A stretch of DNA of 19,804 nt from positions 1 through 19,804 of the forward strand of contig DHMO01000011.1 in the NCBI GenBank assembly GCA_002405835.1, in the 5' to 3' direction. Shown here piece by piece: positions 1 to 5,998 of this stretch; the first letter of the stretch is position 1, and the number at the start of each line of letters is the position of its first letter. This DNA is from Lentisphaeria bacterium UBA4640 (lineage in GTDB: Bacteria > Verrucomicrobiota > Lentisphaeria > Victivallales > UBA1829). The notes under the pieces were generated by a model, which was not told where the DNA came from, did no database searches, and worked only from the letters and a program-made list of their open reading frames with translations. Made by a program: the position numbers and the translations under genes.

Positions 1-820
1 CTTCCAGAGCATATTTGACTTTTATGTCAAACGGGTTTATATTATGACTGGTTTGGACAGTTGTCTCCTCTTGGGTAACCTGCGGCGTCTCTCCGGTTGC
101 ACCATTTCTAGACTGATCGCTCGCCGCTTGCGGTGTTTCGGTTTGAGACCCGAATCTCCAGATCATTTCCCCCTTCGGCTTGGAGTGCGCATTATCTCTC
201 GGATAGAATGTCACTACAGAGTAGCAGCCTTGTTCTTCCCGCAACTCCAGAATTCCCCATTGACTCGGAGGTTTCGGAAAAACTTCCAGCTTTATGGCGT
301 CGCCGTCCCTGCGCGCATAAATTTTATTCGGCTTTCCGAATACATTCAAAATCACATTCGATAGATCACGCCCCGTAAAATCCTTGAGATGTTTCGACAG
401 ATGAACAAGCCCATAGCCGTAATCCCCCTTGAAAAGACGAATCGGCAATGCCTTCAGATTCAAATCCGCCGGAGCGTTTGCAATCATCTCCGGAGTAACC
501 CGCCCCCAGTCAGGCGATCCGTCATCTGTCAGAATCTGCGTTTTGGCTGAAATGGATTTATCCTGCAGAATAGACTCCAGTTTCTGTTCCCCGTAGCCTT
601 GAACATTGAACAGCGGTTTCCCTTCTTCATCAATCGAAAAACGCGCCATCGCTTGCGGTTTGTCCGCAGTCGTCCGTACAGTGTCCAGCCTTGAACCTTC
701 AACCTTGAACTTTGAACCTCCGCCCGCTCGCGTCCTCCGGTATCCCCGCAACAACAGCGTCTCGATCTCCCTGTCCGTGAAACGGTAATTCGAAAAGCCC
801 CTGAACCCGTAGAAAAACAT
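1..820 (-). CDS. Partial phage-type protein with barnase/PBECR-like domain, C-terminus beyond the window
   Basis: The frame is open without a stop from about position 958 down to the window edge, so both ends are missing or uncertain. The first ATG is at 820 (reading MFFYGFRGFSNYRFTDREIE); another lies at 649. Protein-like sequence continues upstream of 820 to about 890 (LRPERGELSVRPAWW), where it meets the ISL3 remnant, so the true N-terminus was probably lost. From the ATG at 649 a compact domain follows, with HLSKHLKDFTGRDLSNVI, then IYARRDGDAIKLEVF and YSVVTFYPRD. This order (two His, two helices, strands ending in a V-V-T-F-Y strand) resembles the PBECR family of phage nuclease-like domains attached to MuF or polyvalent proteins; that assignment is from memory of the fold pattern. 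A Thr/Gln/Glu-rich linker starts after GEMIWRF. A short low-complexity stretch (SKFKVEGSRL) joins the two halves. The gene may be a pseudogene. Confidence 0.55.
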   Translation of the reverse strand, partial: MFFYGFRGFSNYRFTDREIETLLLRGYRRTRAGGGSKFKVEGSRLDTVRTTADKPQAMARFSIDEEGKPLFNVQGYGEQKLESILQDKSISAKTQILTDDGSPDWGRVTPEMIANAPADLNLKALPIRLFKGDYGYGLVHLSKHLKDFTGRDLSNVILNVFGKPNKIYARRDGDAIKLEVFPKPPSQWGILELREEQGCYSVVTFYPRDNAHSKPKGEMIWRFGSQTETPQAASDQSRNGATGETPQVTQEETTVQTSHNINPFDIKVKYALE

Positions 821-891
821 CTTCACTTTCTGAAGAAATTCTCTCCACCACGCCGGACGCACCGAAAGCTCCCCGCGCTCCGGACGCAAAT

Positions 892-1477
892 ATAAAAGCG
901 ATTGGTATAGATGAAATCCATGTAGGGAAAGGAATGAAAAACGAACAGTTTCTGACAATCATTCGGGATTTGCAATCCGGAGCAGTAATTCATGTCGGAA
1001 AAGGGAAAGGTGTTTCAGCTCTTTTCGGAATATTAAACAAATTAAAACTAAGCAAGTTGAAAATTGTAACCATGGATGTGACAAATGCTTATTATAGCTG
1101 GATCAATCAAGAGTTTCAAAATACAAAAAATTGTTTTTGATCATTTTAATGTTATCAAGTTAATGAATGATAAACTTGATAAAGTTAAAAGGAAAGTTTC
1201 TGCAAAATTAAACATAATTAAACAAAAAGCAGCTAAAGGGTTTGCGCTTTAGCTACCTAAAGAATAATGAAAATTTGCCGGAGGATGCCAAAATCATTCT
1301 GCGGAATATGCGAGGAGAATTCCAAGAACTTGGTGATGCGTATATGTTCAAAGAGGCTTTGCGGACTATTTATTGAATTTCGGATGGCTGATCAAACAGG
1401 CATATGGGTTCCGGGACAGTGAATACTTTTTTAAAATCTATCAGCGGCCTGAAATTTCAAGCGGAAAGGAGTTGTAG
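892..1477 (+). pseudogene. Degraded ISL3-family transposase
   Basis: Three adjoining frames together give an ISL3 (DDE) transposase core. Frame 1 from 892 reads IKAIGIDEIHVGKGMKNEQF and continues through TIIRDLQSG and KIVTMDVTNAYY. An extra A in the A run at 1125-1130 shifts the frame; sequence then resumes as KIVFDHFNVIKLMNDKLDKV. A second +1 shift near 1241 leads to LRFSYLKNNENLPEDAKII and EALRTIY, followed by a stop at 1374. A last piece, in the frame of 1388, reads IKQAYGFRDSEYFFKIYQ and matches the conserved ISL3 C-terminus, ending in TAG at 1475. Compared with the usual 400 or so residues, the N-terminal DNA-binding part and a central block before IKQAYGFRD are missing. The DNA is much more AT-rich than the rest of the window. 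Non-functional; no terminal inverted repeats could be assigned. Confidence 0.85.
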
Positions 1478-1480
1478 TTT

Positions 1481-1543
1481 ATGGCAAAAACCGTCGAAGA
1501 GACAAAAACTGTTTCAGGGAAGTATGTGATAAAAAGGAAATAA
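1481..1543 (+). CDS. Possible 20-residue leader or gene stub after the transposase remnant
   Basis: ATG at 1481 is preceded by GGAAAGGAG (1463-1471) at a workable distance, and the frame reads MAKTVEETKTVSGKYVIKRK before TAA. It ends ten bases before the encoded CCA of tRNA-Leu. The good ribosome binding site is the only support. It may be the 5' stub of a gene that was truncated when the neighbouring element decayed or integrated. No function can be assigned. Confidence 0.2.
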   Translation: MAKTVEETKTVSGKYVIKRK

Positions 1544-1552
1544 AAGAAGAAT

Positions 1553-1638
1553 TGGTGCCGACGAAAGGACTTGAACCTTCACCCGCGTACACGGACTGCG
1601 ACCTGAACGCAGCGCGTCTGCCATTCCGCCACGTCGGC
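1553..1638 (-). tRNA. tRNA-Leu (anticodon CAG)
   Basis: The reverse strand folds into an 86-nt class II tRNA. The acceptor is GCCGACG/CGTCGGC with discriminator A and an encoded CCA. The anticodon stem CTGCG/CGCAG encloses loop TTCAGGT with anticodon CAG, reading CUG codons. A long variable arm, typical for leucine, precedes a T arm with TTCAAGT. The 3' end points toward the transposase and phage debris at 1-1550. Confidence 0.97.
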
Positions 1639-1656
1639 ATTTCCAATATGTCGCTT

Positions 1657-1684
1657 AATATACATGAAAAACACTGTTTGTCAA
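1657..1684 (-). promoter_or_regulatory. Sigma-70-type promoter of tRNA-Leu
   Basis: On the minus strand TTGACA (1684-1679) is a perfect -35 box, separated by 16 bases from TATATT (1662-1657). The -10 box lies 18 bases before the tRNA 5' end. The tRNA-Arg gene in this window has the same layout (TTGACT-N16-TATATT). Confidence 0.8.
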
Positions 1685-1720
1685 GCATCAAATAAAAAAA
1701 ACAGAAAAAATTTCTTTTCA

Positions 1721-1760
1721 TGCATAATTTCACTTTTTCCAGCGAATCTGTTGGCAAAAG
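1721..1760 (+). repeat. Diverged 40-bp direct repeat, copy 1
   Basis: Begins TGCATAATT and contains the core TTTTCCAGCGAATCTGT. It matches 1825-1864 at about 31 of 40 positions, with differences clustered at positions 10-14 and 32-36. It lies upstream of the candidate structured RNA. A CCGCCG/CGGCGG hairpin (1770-1789) sits between the copies. Confidence 0.55.
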
Positions 1761-1824
1761 AACAATCAACCGCCGCACAAAAACGGCGGGTGCTCATAAA
1801 AAATCAAAAAAAAATCTTTCCGGC

Positions 1825-1864
1825 TGCATAATTCGCGATTTTCCAGCGAATCTGTCTGTGAAAG
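1825..1864 (+). repeat. Diverged 40-bp direct repeat, copy 2
   Basis: Shares TGCATAATT and the 17-base core TTTTCCAGCGAATCTGT with copy 1 at 1721-1760, 104 bases upstream. This copy also forms an ATTCGC/GCGAAT inverted repeat (1830-1850). TGCATAAT could serve as an extended -10 element for the RNA that follows, but no clear -35 box is present. The repeat could be a regulator site or a duplicated promoter region. Confidence 0.5.
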
Positions 1865-1878
1865 TTTTCCGGAAAACT
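1863..1878. promoter_or_regulatory. Perfect 16-bp palindrome, candidate operator
   Basis: AGTTTTCCGGAAAACT is an exact dyad without a spacer, directly adjoining the first stem of the candidate RNA (1879). Its position just before the structured region suits an operator for a dimeric regulator or the 5' end of the RNA. The function is inferred from position only. Confidence 0.4.
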
Positions 1879-2217
1879 GCGGGGAATGATTCGGGGGGAT
1901 GATTCCCCGCAGACTACGGAGGCAATACGCGCATGGGATTCCGTCCGGGGGGAACGGAATTCAGTGGGGGGATGCGCGGGGTGTTCCGATAAAACGCCCG
2001 GTTCAAAGATGAATGACCCGCCATCCATTCGGGGGGACGGATGACGGGCCGGGGGGAACTTTGAATCCGGACGGCGGCTCTGGGAGCTCTGCTCTTCAGA
2101 GCCGCTCGGAAACACTGTCTGTTTTTTCAGGGGGGAGTGTCGTTCTTCTGCGGGGGTGGAAGAACGGCCCGCCGCGAAAAGAGGTCTGAAAAAGATTTCT
2201 TTTCGCGGCGTTTTTTT
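1879..2217 (+). ncRNA. Candidate structured RNA with repeated G5-6 loops
   Basis: A chain of hairpins presents G runs. (1) Stem 1879-1887/1902-1910, 9 bp, with G6 at 1893-1898 in its loop. (2) Stem 1938-1944/1954-1960 with G6 at 1947-1952, enclosed by GCGCAT/ATGCGC (1929-1934/1972-1977) with a second G6 at 1966-1971. (3) Stem 2017-2026/2039-2048 (one C-A mismatch) with G6 at 2031-2036, enclosed by an 11-bp one-bulge stem 1998-2008/2059-2070 with G6 at 2051-2056. (4) Stem 2075-2082/2097-2104, without a G6. (5) Stem 2112-2116/2136-2140 with G6 at 2130-2135. (6) Stem 2141-2148/2159-2166 with G5 at 2152-2156. An intrinsic terminator closes the array. Stem sequences differ while the loops stay the same, which points to RNA function. 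The strand follows from the terminator; the 5' end is a guess. I know no family with this layout. A sponge for a GGA-binding protein such as CsrA is one possible role. Confidence 0.65.
2170..2217 (+). terminator. Strong rho-independent terminator
   Basis: A perfect 13-bp stem CGCCGCGAAAAGA (2170-2182) pairs with TCTTTTCGCGGCG (2198-2210) and is followed at once by seven T (2211-2217). The opposite strand has no T run after the stem, so it terminates plus-strand transcription. It closes the G-loop RNA and separates it from the gene at 2282. Confidence 0.9.
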
Positions 2218-2228
2218 ATTTTTCCTGC

Positions 2229-2256
2229 TTGATTTTCCGTTTTTTCGATGTAACTT
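2229..2256 (+). promoter_or_regulatory. Possible promoter of the 2282-4033 unit
   Basis: TTGATT (2229-2234), 16 bases, then TAACTT (2251-2256). It lies between the strong terminator and the membrane-protein gene, where a new promoter is needed. The match to consensus is moderate. Confidence 0.35.
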
Positions 2257-2281
2257 TAAAAGGAAACAAACGGGGTGTCTC

Positions 2282-2575
2282 ATGACTGTTGTTCTTTTTC
2301 TTCTGAAAGCGCTGGTTTTCTTCATCATTGAACTCATGCTTTCCAAATTTACGGCGGAGCAGATGAAAATCAAATTTCCGCTCGGGGCGCCGGCTCCATT
2401 CGCTCTGATTTTCACCGCGCTCTTTCTCGTTCCGTATGCCGGATGGATTCTCGCAACCATATTCCTTCTGCGCTTTACCGCTGTTATGACAAACGCGCGC
2501 ACCTGGCCCGAATCAACTGCATTCGCTATGGTCGTCGTCCCGCTCAGCTGGCTGCTGAAAGTCGTCGTTTTCTGA
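2282..2575 (+). CDS. Small three-helix membrane protein, unknown function
   Basis: The 97-residue product is almost entirely hydrophobic. Segments at about residues 3-20 (VVLFLLKALVFFIIELML), 37-68 (long enough for one or two passes, with a PYAGW turn) and 79-97 (ending KVVVF) predict three or four inner-membrane helices. An ATG at 2156 is in frame but would place the G-loop RNA terminator inside the gene, so the ATG at 2282 is preferred; GGGGTG (2272-2277) may serve as its ribosome binding site. The gene is 61 bases upstream of tsaB on the same strand and may be co-transcribed with it. I do not recognise a family. Confidence 0.7.
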   Translation: MTVVLFLLKALVFFIIELMLSKFTAEQMKIKFPLGAPAPFALIFTALFLVPYAGWILATIFLLRFTAVMTNARTWPESTAFAMVVVPLSWLLKVVVF

Positions 2576-2636
2576 ACTTCCGCAGTTGAATTTCCGCAAA
2601 AAAGCGCTATCTTTACCGGAAACGGAGATTTTTATC

Positions 2637-3329
2637 ATGGAACAGAAAACTATTCGGGCGGCACTGGATTTTTCATGGAACGAAGCATCCCTTGCGCTTG
2701 CCGATGAACAGAATAATATCCTCTTTACTGAAAAAATCATGCTGAACGGACACGACGCCTCCGCGCTTCCGGAGCGTCTTGAGCTCGCCGCGAAACATGC
2801 GGGAACACCCCTCGCCGGAATTACCGAATGGAGCGTCGGAACAGGTCCCGGAGGATTCACCGGACTCCGCGTCGCCGCCGCGCTCATCAGCGGACTCACC
2901 TACGGACACCCGGAAGTCAAGGTCCGCGGAGTCCCTTCCGCAGCCGGACTTCTCCGCACTGCGTTCGCCGGAAACTTGCCTGAAAAAGCCGCGGCAATCT
3001 TCGACGGGCGCCGCTCCGAACTGCTCGTTTACGGTATGGAGCTCAAAGACGGTTCGTATCAGCCCGACGGCTTCACAGCCGTTCTGCAGAAACCCCGGGA
3101 ACTCGCCGGAATTCTCGCCGGACGCTCCGCCGCCGCGCTGGAAAAGGATCGCGCCGCAATTGCGAAATTCGCACCGGAACTCGTTGACGGCATTCGTTTC
3201 GCGCCCTCCATCAATGCGGAAGAGCTGATCTTCAATGATCCGCGAAACTTCAGCGCATCGCCGACCGATTTGATCTACCTGCGCGCCGCCGTGTTTGTGG
3301 AGGCCCGCATTCCGAGAAAGATCTGCTGA
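2637..3329 (+). CDS. tsaB: TsaB, tRNA threonylcarbamoyladenosine biosynthesis protein
   Basis: The 230-residue product has the ASKHA-fold signature of TsaB, with GTGPGGFTGLRVA at residues 68-80, corresponding to the family motif GPGSFTGLR. The N-terminal IRAALDFSWNEASLALAD aligns with the family's first strands (usual LaidTS). TsaB is the non-catalytic partner that binds TsaD (with TsaE) to attach threonylcarbamoyl to A37 of ANN-decoding tRNAs in the cytosol. Length is normal. The ATG at 2637 is chosen over an in-frame TTG at 2586 because ACGGAG precedes it at a proper distance and homologues start here. The stop codon shares one base with the next start (TGATG at 3327-3331), indicating translational coupling. 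Confidence 0.92.
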   Translation: MEQKTIRAALDFSWNEASLALADEQNNILFTEKIMLNGHDASALPERLELAAKHAGTPLAGITEWSVGTGPGGFTGLRVAAALISGLTYGHPEVKVRGVPSAAGLLRTAFAGNLPEKAAAIFDGRRSELLVYGMELKDGSYQPDGFTAVLQKPRELAGILAGRSAAALEKDRAAIAKFAPELVDGIRFAPSINAEELIFNDPRNFSASPTDLIYLRAAVFVEARIPRKIC

Positions 3330-4033
3330 TGAAGCTCCGCAAGCTGTTTTTGTGTGTTCTGCTCCCGCTCTTCGTGCTGTTTCTGTTCCTTGCGGGAGTC
3401 ACTGTCTGCGCGGCAAAGCTGATTGACGAGACTGCTGTTACTTCGCAGAATCCGGCGCCGCTTGATTTCATGTCGACCATGACCGCAATGCAGTCGCTCA
3501 ACCGGAGCATTCAGGAGGCGGTGCGCAAGCCCGCAGGCGAAACCGTTTTGGAGCTGACCGAAGCCGAAGTGAACGCCCTGCTCGCCAACGCCAGCATGTT
3601 TTCCGCAACCGCGCCCCAGGCTCCGCAGGAACTGAAAAACTGCAGGCTGGAGCTCTCAAAAGGCATTTTCACTCTGCTCTATCCGTATGATCTCGGCAGA
3701 AACACTCCGTTCGGACGCTTCATCAATCTCCGCATCCGTTTTTATGCGGAAGTGACAAACGGCGAACTGAATGTGCAGATTGTCTCCTGTCATGCAGGTG
3801 CATTCCCGGTTTCGCGCGCCGCCGTTCAGAATGTTCTGGAAAAACAACTGGATAAAGAGTACCGCGGCACCTCTGCCGAAAAGGTGATCCGCGCAGGCGT
3901 TATCAGCCTTAAAACCGAAAAGGGGAAATTCATACTTCGGGTGCGTCCGCACAAACTCATTCAGACTGCCGACGGGGAGTTCAGCAACGGAACACCGCGC
4001 ATCCGCAAAACGCTGGAACGAATCGCCCGCTGA
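3329..4033 (+). CDS. Membrane-anchored protein of unknown function, possibly YpmS/DUF2140-like
   Basis: The 234-residue product starts with a basic MKLRK followed by an uncleaved-looking hydrophobic helix (about 6-30), so most of it should lie outside the membrane. The body contains ELTEAEVNALLANAS, then strands RFINLRIRFYAEVTNGELNV and a segment ending HAGAFPVSRAAVQ. This order recalls YpmS-type (DUF2140) proteins, in which an anchor is followed by a T-E-x-x-x-N-x-L helix and a lipid-carrier-like beta fold; the assignment is tentative. It overlaps the tsaB stop by one base and has no independent ribosome binding site. Its stop at 4033 lies two bases from the convergent stop at 4036. Confidence 0.75.
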   Translation: MKLRKLFLCVLLPLFVLFLFLAGVTVCAAKLIDETAVTSQNPAPLDFMSTMTAMQSLNRSIQEAVRKPAGETVLELTEAEVNALLANASMFSATAPQAPQELKNCRLELSKGIFTLLYPYDLGRNTPFGRFINLRIRFYAEVTNGELNVQIVSCHAGAFPVSRAAVQNVLEKQLDKEYRGTSAEKVIRAGVISLKTEKGKFILRVRPHKLIQTADGEFSNGTPRIRKTLERIAR

Positions 4034-4035
4034 GT

Positions 4036-5037
4036 TCAGAATTCCGGATTCAGAGAAACGGTCGCCCGCTCTTGAATCTCTGCGCAGTAACCGCAGGTTT
4101 CACAATTTTTTCCACACTTCCAGCGATGTTCCAGCCAGTCCTCCGGAATGCGGCCGCTCAGCAGAATGCGCGGATGAAAATGTCCGGCGTGCGCGGGTTC
4201 CGTGAGATCCAGCAGATTCCCGTGTGCGGAACCGGAGGTGTACGCTTCCACAATCAGCGACGGGTTCCGGTTTGTGCGGGTCGCAAGTTTCATCCCGTCG
4301 CACCACGGCTCAAACTGTGAGACATCCTCGGGACGGATGAAATTCGTGCGGGCAAGAAAATTCTTCCTGTGTTCCCCGTCCTTGAGAAACAGATGGCAGA
4401 CGCCGTGGAAGTCGAGTGCGTTGTCCATCTCCGCGATCTCGTGCTGATGCGCCACCAGATTATCATGGAAAGTTCGCGCGGAACAGAAGTTCAGACAGCC
4501 GCTGTTCGCAAGCAGAAACAGTTTCTTCCCCTGCGCCCGGGTGAATTCGCGCATCCGTTTCAGACGCGCAAAGTCGTAATTGTATTCACGCTTGAGATAG
4601 AACGAATCGAACCACGGGAGCAGATATCCGACCGCTTCCGGCGTGCCTGTTTCCATGTTCACCGATGCGCGGATTTCCAGTTCCGGAAAATTGGCTTTCA
4701 GGAACCGGGCTATCAGCGGCGACGCGGTTGTGACAGTGCGCAGACCGAACCGCGCCGTCAGTTCGTCCGCACAGTCACCGACCCTCTGGAAGAAGGTTCG
4801 GGACTGCGCGTAACGACCGTAGCAGTTGCCGTTCAGGAGCCAGTTCATTGAAATCCCGGCGGCGGTGTACTCCGTCAGATCCTCTTCCAGTTTCCGCTGG
4901 AACACGGAACCGGCGGAAACGCCGCGTCCCGTGGAAAATCCGCCCCACGGGAAATAGAGCTCACGAACCGCATCCGCATGACGGAGCACGCTCTGCCGGA
5001 ACAGTTCATCCGGCTGGTAACCGACCGAAAATTTCAT
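4036..5037 (-). CDS. U32/UbiU-like protein with Cys-rich C-terminus
   Basis: The 333-residue product looks like a TIM-barrel member of the peptidase U32 superfamily (UbiU/V, TrhP, RlhA). It has LLANSGCLNFCSARTFHDN around 175-193 (Cys181, Cys185), FIRPEDVSQFEPWCDGMKLA around 233-252, which matches the family's RPED...K(I/L)A block, and a terminal cluster Cys308, Cys312, Cys315, Cys318. Family members such as UbiU/UbiV bind [4Fe-4S] through Cys and act in oxygen-independent hydroxylation, so an Fe-S role is plausible here; direct protease activity is doubtful. ATG at 5037 has AAGGAG seven bases upstream. It is the last gene of the lacI-Fe-S unit, 19 bases after its neighbour. The N-terminus (MKFSVGYQPDELFRQSVLRH) differs from classical U32 proteins. 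Confidence 0.65.
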   Translation of the reverse strand: MKFSVGYQPDELFRQSVLRHADAVRELYFPWGGFSTGRGVSAGSVFQRKLEEDLTEYTAAGISMNWLLNGNCYGRYAQSRTFFQRVGDCADELTARFGLRTVTTASPLIARFLKANFPELEIRASVNMETGTPEAVGYLLPWFDSFYLKREYNYDFARLKRMREFTRAQGKKLFLLANSGCLNFCSARTFHDNLVAHQHEIAEMDNALDFHGVCHLFLKDGEHRKNFLARTNFIRPEDVSQFEPWCDGMKLATRTNRNPSLIVEAYTSGSAHGNLLDLTEPAHAGHFHPRILLSGRIPEDWLEHRWKCGKNCETCGYCAEIQERATVSLNPEF

Positions 5038-5056
5038 GACTGACTCCTTTTCATTT

Positions 5057-5998
5057 TTACTTCAGATCATCGTTCGGGAGCTTCCACTCCGGACGCTTGC
5101 GGAACGGAGAGACGAATTTGCGTTTCAGCGCGTTTTTCGCCTCCAGGTGAATGTAGCACGCGGTATCACAGGCGCGCCCGCAGATGCTCGCGGGATAGGC
5201 ATGTTTGATCGGCGGGTAGAAATGAATCTGGTCGATCACCTCCCGTGCGCGCTCCGGCGTGAGCTGCGCCTCGCCTGCGATAATTGCAAGACGGTCCGGG
5301 TCTCCGGCGAATGCATCCGGCGGCATGAAGGGATTTTTGCTGCGGTTCGCACCCATGTAGTAGGCGGCGCACTGCCAGCGGTTGAGCGCGCCGTCCTCTG
5401 AAATGGCATGTCCGGGACACACTCTGACGCACTCGCCGCAACGGTCGCAAAGATGCGGTTCAATCACCGGATCAGGTTCAATCACGGCATCGGTCAGGAT
5501 GAAACACCAGCGGATGAACGGACCGAAGTCGTCGGTCAGAATGGAACCGGAAAGCCCCTTTTCTCCGAGTCCGCAATCAACGGCGCAGAGCTCGAAATCA
5601 AGCTGGTTTTCGGCAGATTTTCCACGGTAAATCTCCGTATAGTCGACTTCGGGGTTCGTGTCGTTTTCCGTCTGCATGATCAGCTGGCTGCGCTTCTGGG
5701 GAAGCGCTTCAAAACCGTTCTCCTCAAGCACACAGCATCCGCGCAGAAGAGCGGCGGGCATGACGACTTCCTCAAGCGTTTCGACGGCGGTTGTGGTGTA
5801 TTGGTAGTAGGTGGACCCCTCCTCGATTCCGCGGCGGGAACCGCGCAGCTGGCGGAACGCCGCGCAGATGACCGTGCGGACCTCCGGCATGAGCTTCAGC
5901 GCGGTGCGGTCGCGGAACCGTTCGATGTTGCCGAAACGGACGAGATCGGCGCCCTCGGCTTTCATGATGCCGGCAATCTGTTCCTTGAGCGTTTTCAT
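5057..5998 (-). CDS. QueG-like double [4Fe-4S] protein, third of three
   Basis: The 313-residue product belongs to the COG1600-like group around epoxyqueuosine reductase and reductive dehalogenases. The core reads AVDCGLGEKGLSGSILTDDF and FILTDAVIEPD, followed by cluster motif CDRCGECVRVCPGHAIS (CX2CX2CX3C). WQCAAYY and CGRACDTACYIHL supply the second Cys set. True QueG has a stricter second cluster (CX2CXXVCP), so queuosine function is unlikely. The start ATG at 5998 overlaps the upstream stop (ATGA, 5995-5998), implying translational coupling; an upstream in-frame start at 6061 would overlap the preceding gene and is rejected. No signal peptide is seen, so a cytosolic redox enzyme is inferred. 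The substrate is unknown, and cobalamin binding cannot be judged from sequence alone. Confidence 0.75.
   Translation of the reverse strand: MKTLKEQIAGIMKAEGADLVRFGNIERFRDRTALKLMPEVRTVICAAFRQLRGSRRGIEEGSTYYQYTTTAVETLEEVVMPAALLRGCCVLEENGFEALPQKRSQLIMQTENDTNPEVDYTEIYRGKSAENQLDFELCAVDCGLGEKGLSGSILTDDFGPFIRWCFILTDAVIEPDPVIEPHLCDRCGECVRVCPGHAISEDGALNRWQCAAYYMGANRSKNPFMPPDAFAGDPDRLAIIAGEAQLTPERAREVIDQIHFYPPIKHAYPASICGRACDTACYIHLEAKNALKRKFVSPFRKRPEWKLPNDDLK

Noticed and set aside
699..962. 87-codon minus-strand frame at the phage/IS junction
   Set aside because: It spans the junction between two unrelated sequences in a frame used by neither, and the adjacent frame carries the protein-like phage sequence.
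1879..2217. tmRNA, RNase P RNA, 6S RNA, SRP RNA or a known riboswitch as explanation of the G-loop region
   Set aside because: None of their diagnostic sequences or folds is visible, and the repeated G6 loops are not part of these families as I know them.
2156..2281. Upstream in-frame ATG that would extend the small membrane protein by 42 residues
   Set aside because: The extension would translate through a perfect 13-bp terminator stem plus T7, and adds Lys/Arg-rich sequence unlike the rest of the protein.
1804..2502. 232-codon minus-strand frame
   Set aside because: It runs antisense through the G-loop RNA, its terminator and most of the membrane-protein gene. Its composition is low-complexity Arg/Ser/Pro-rich with no recognisable domain and no ribosome binding site.
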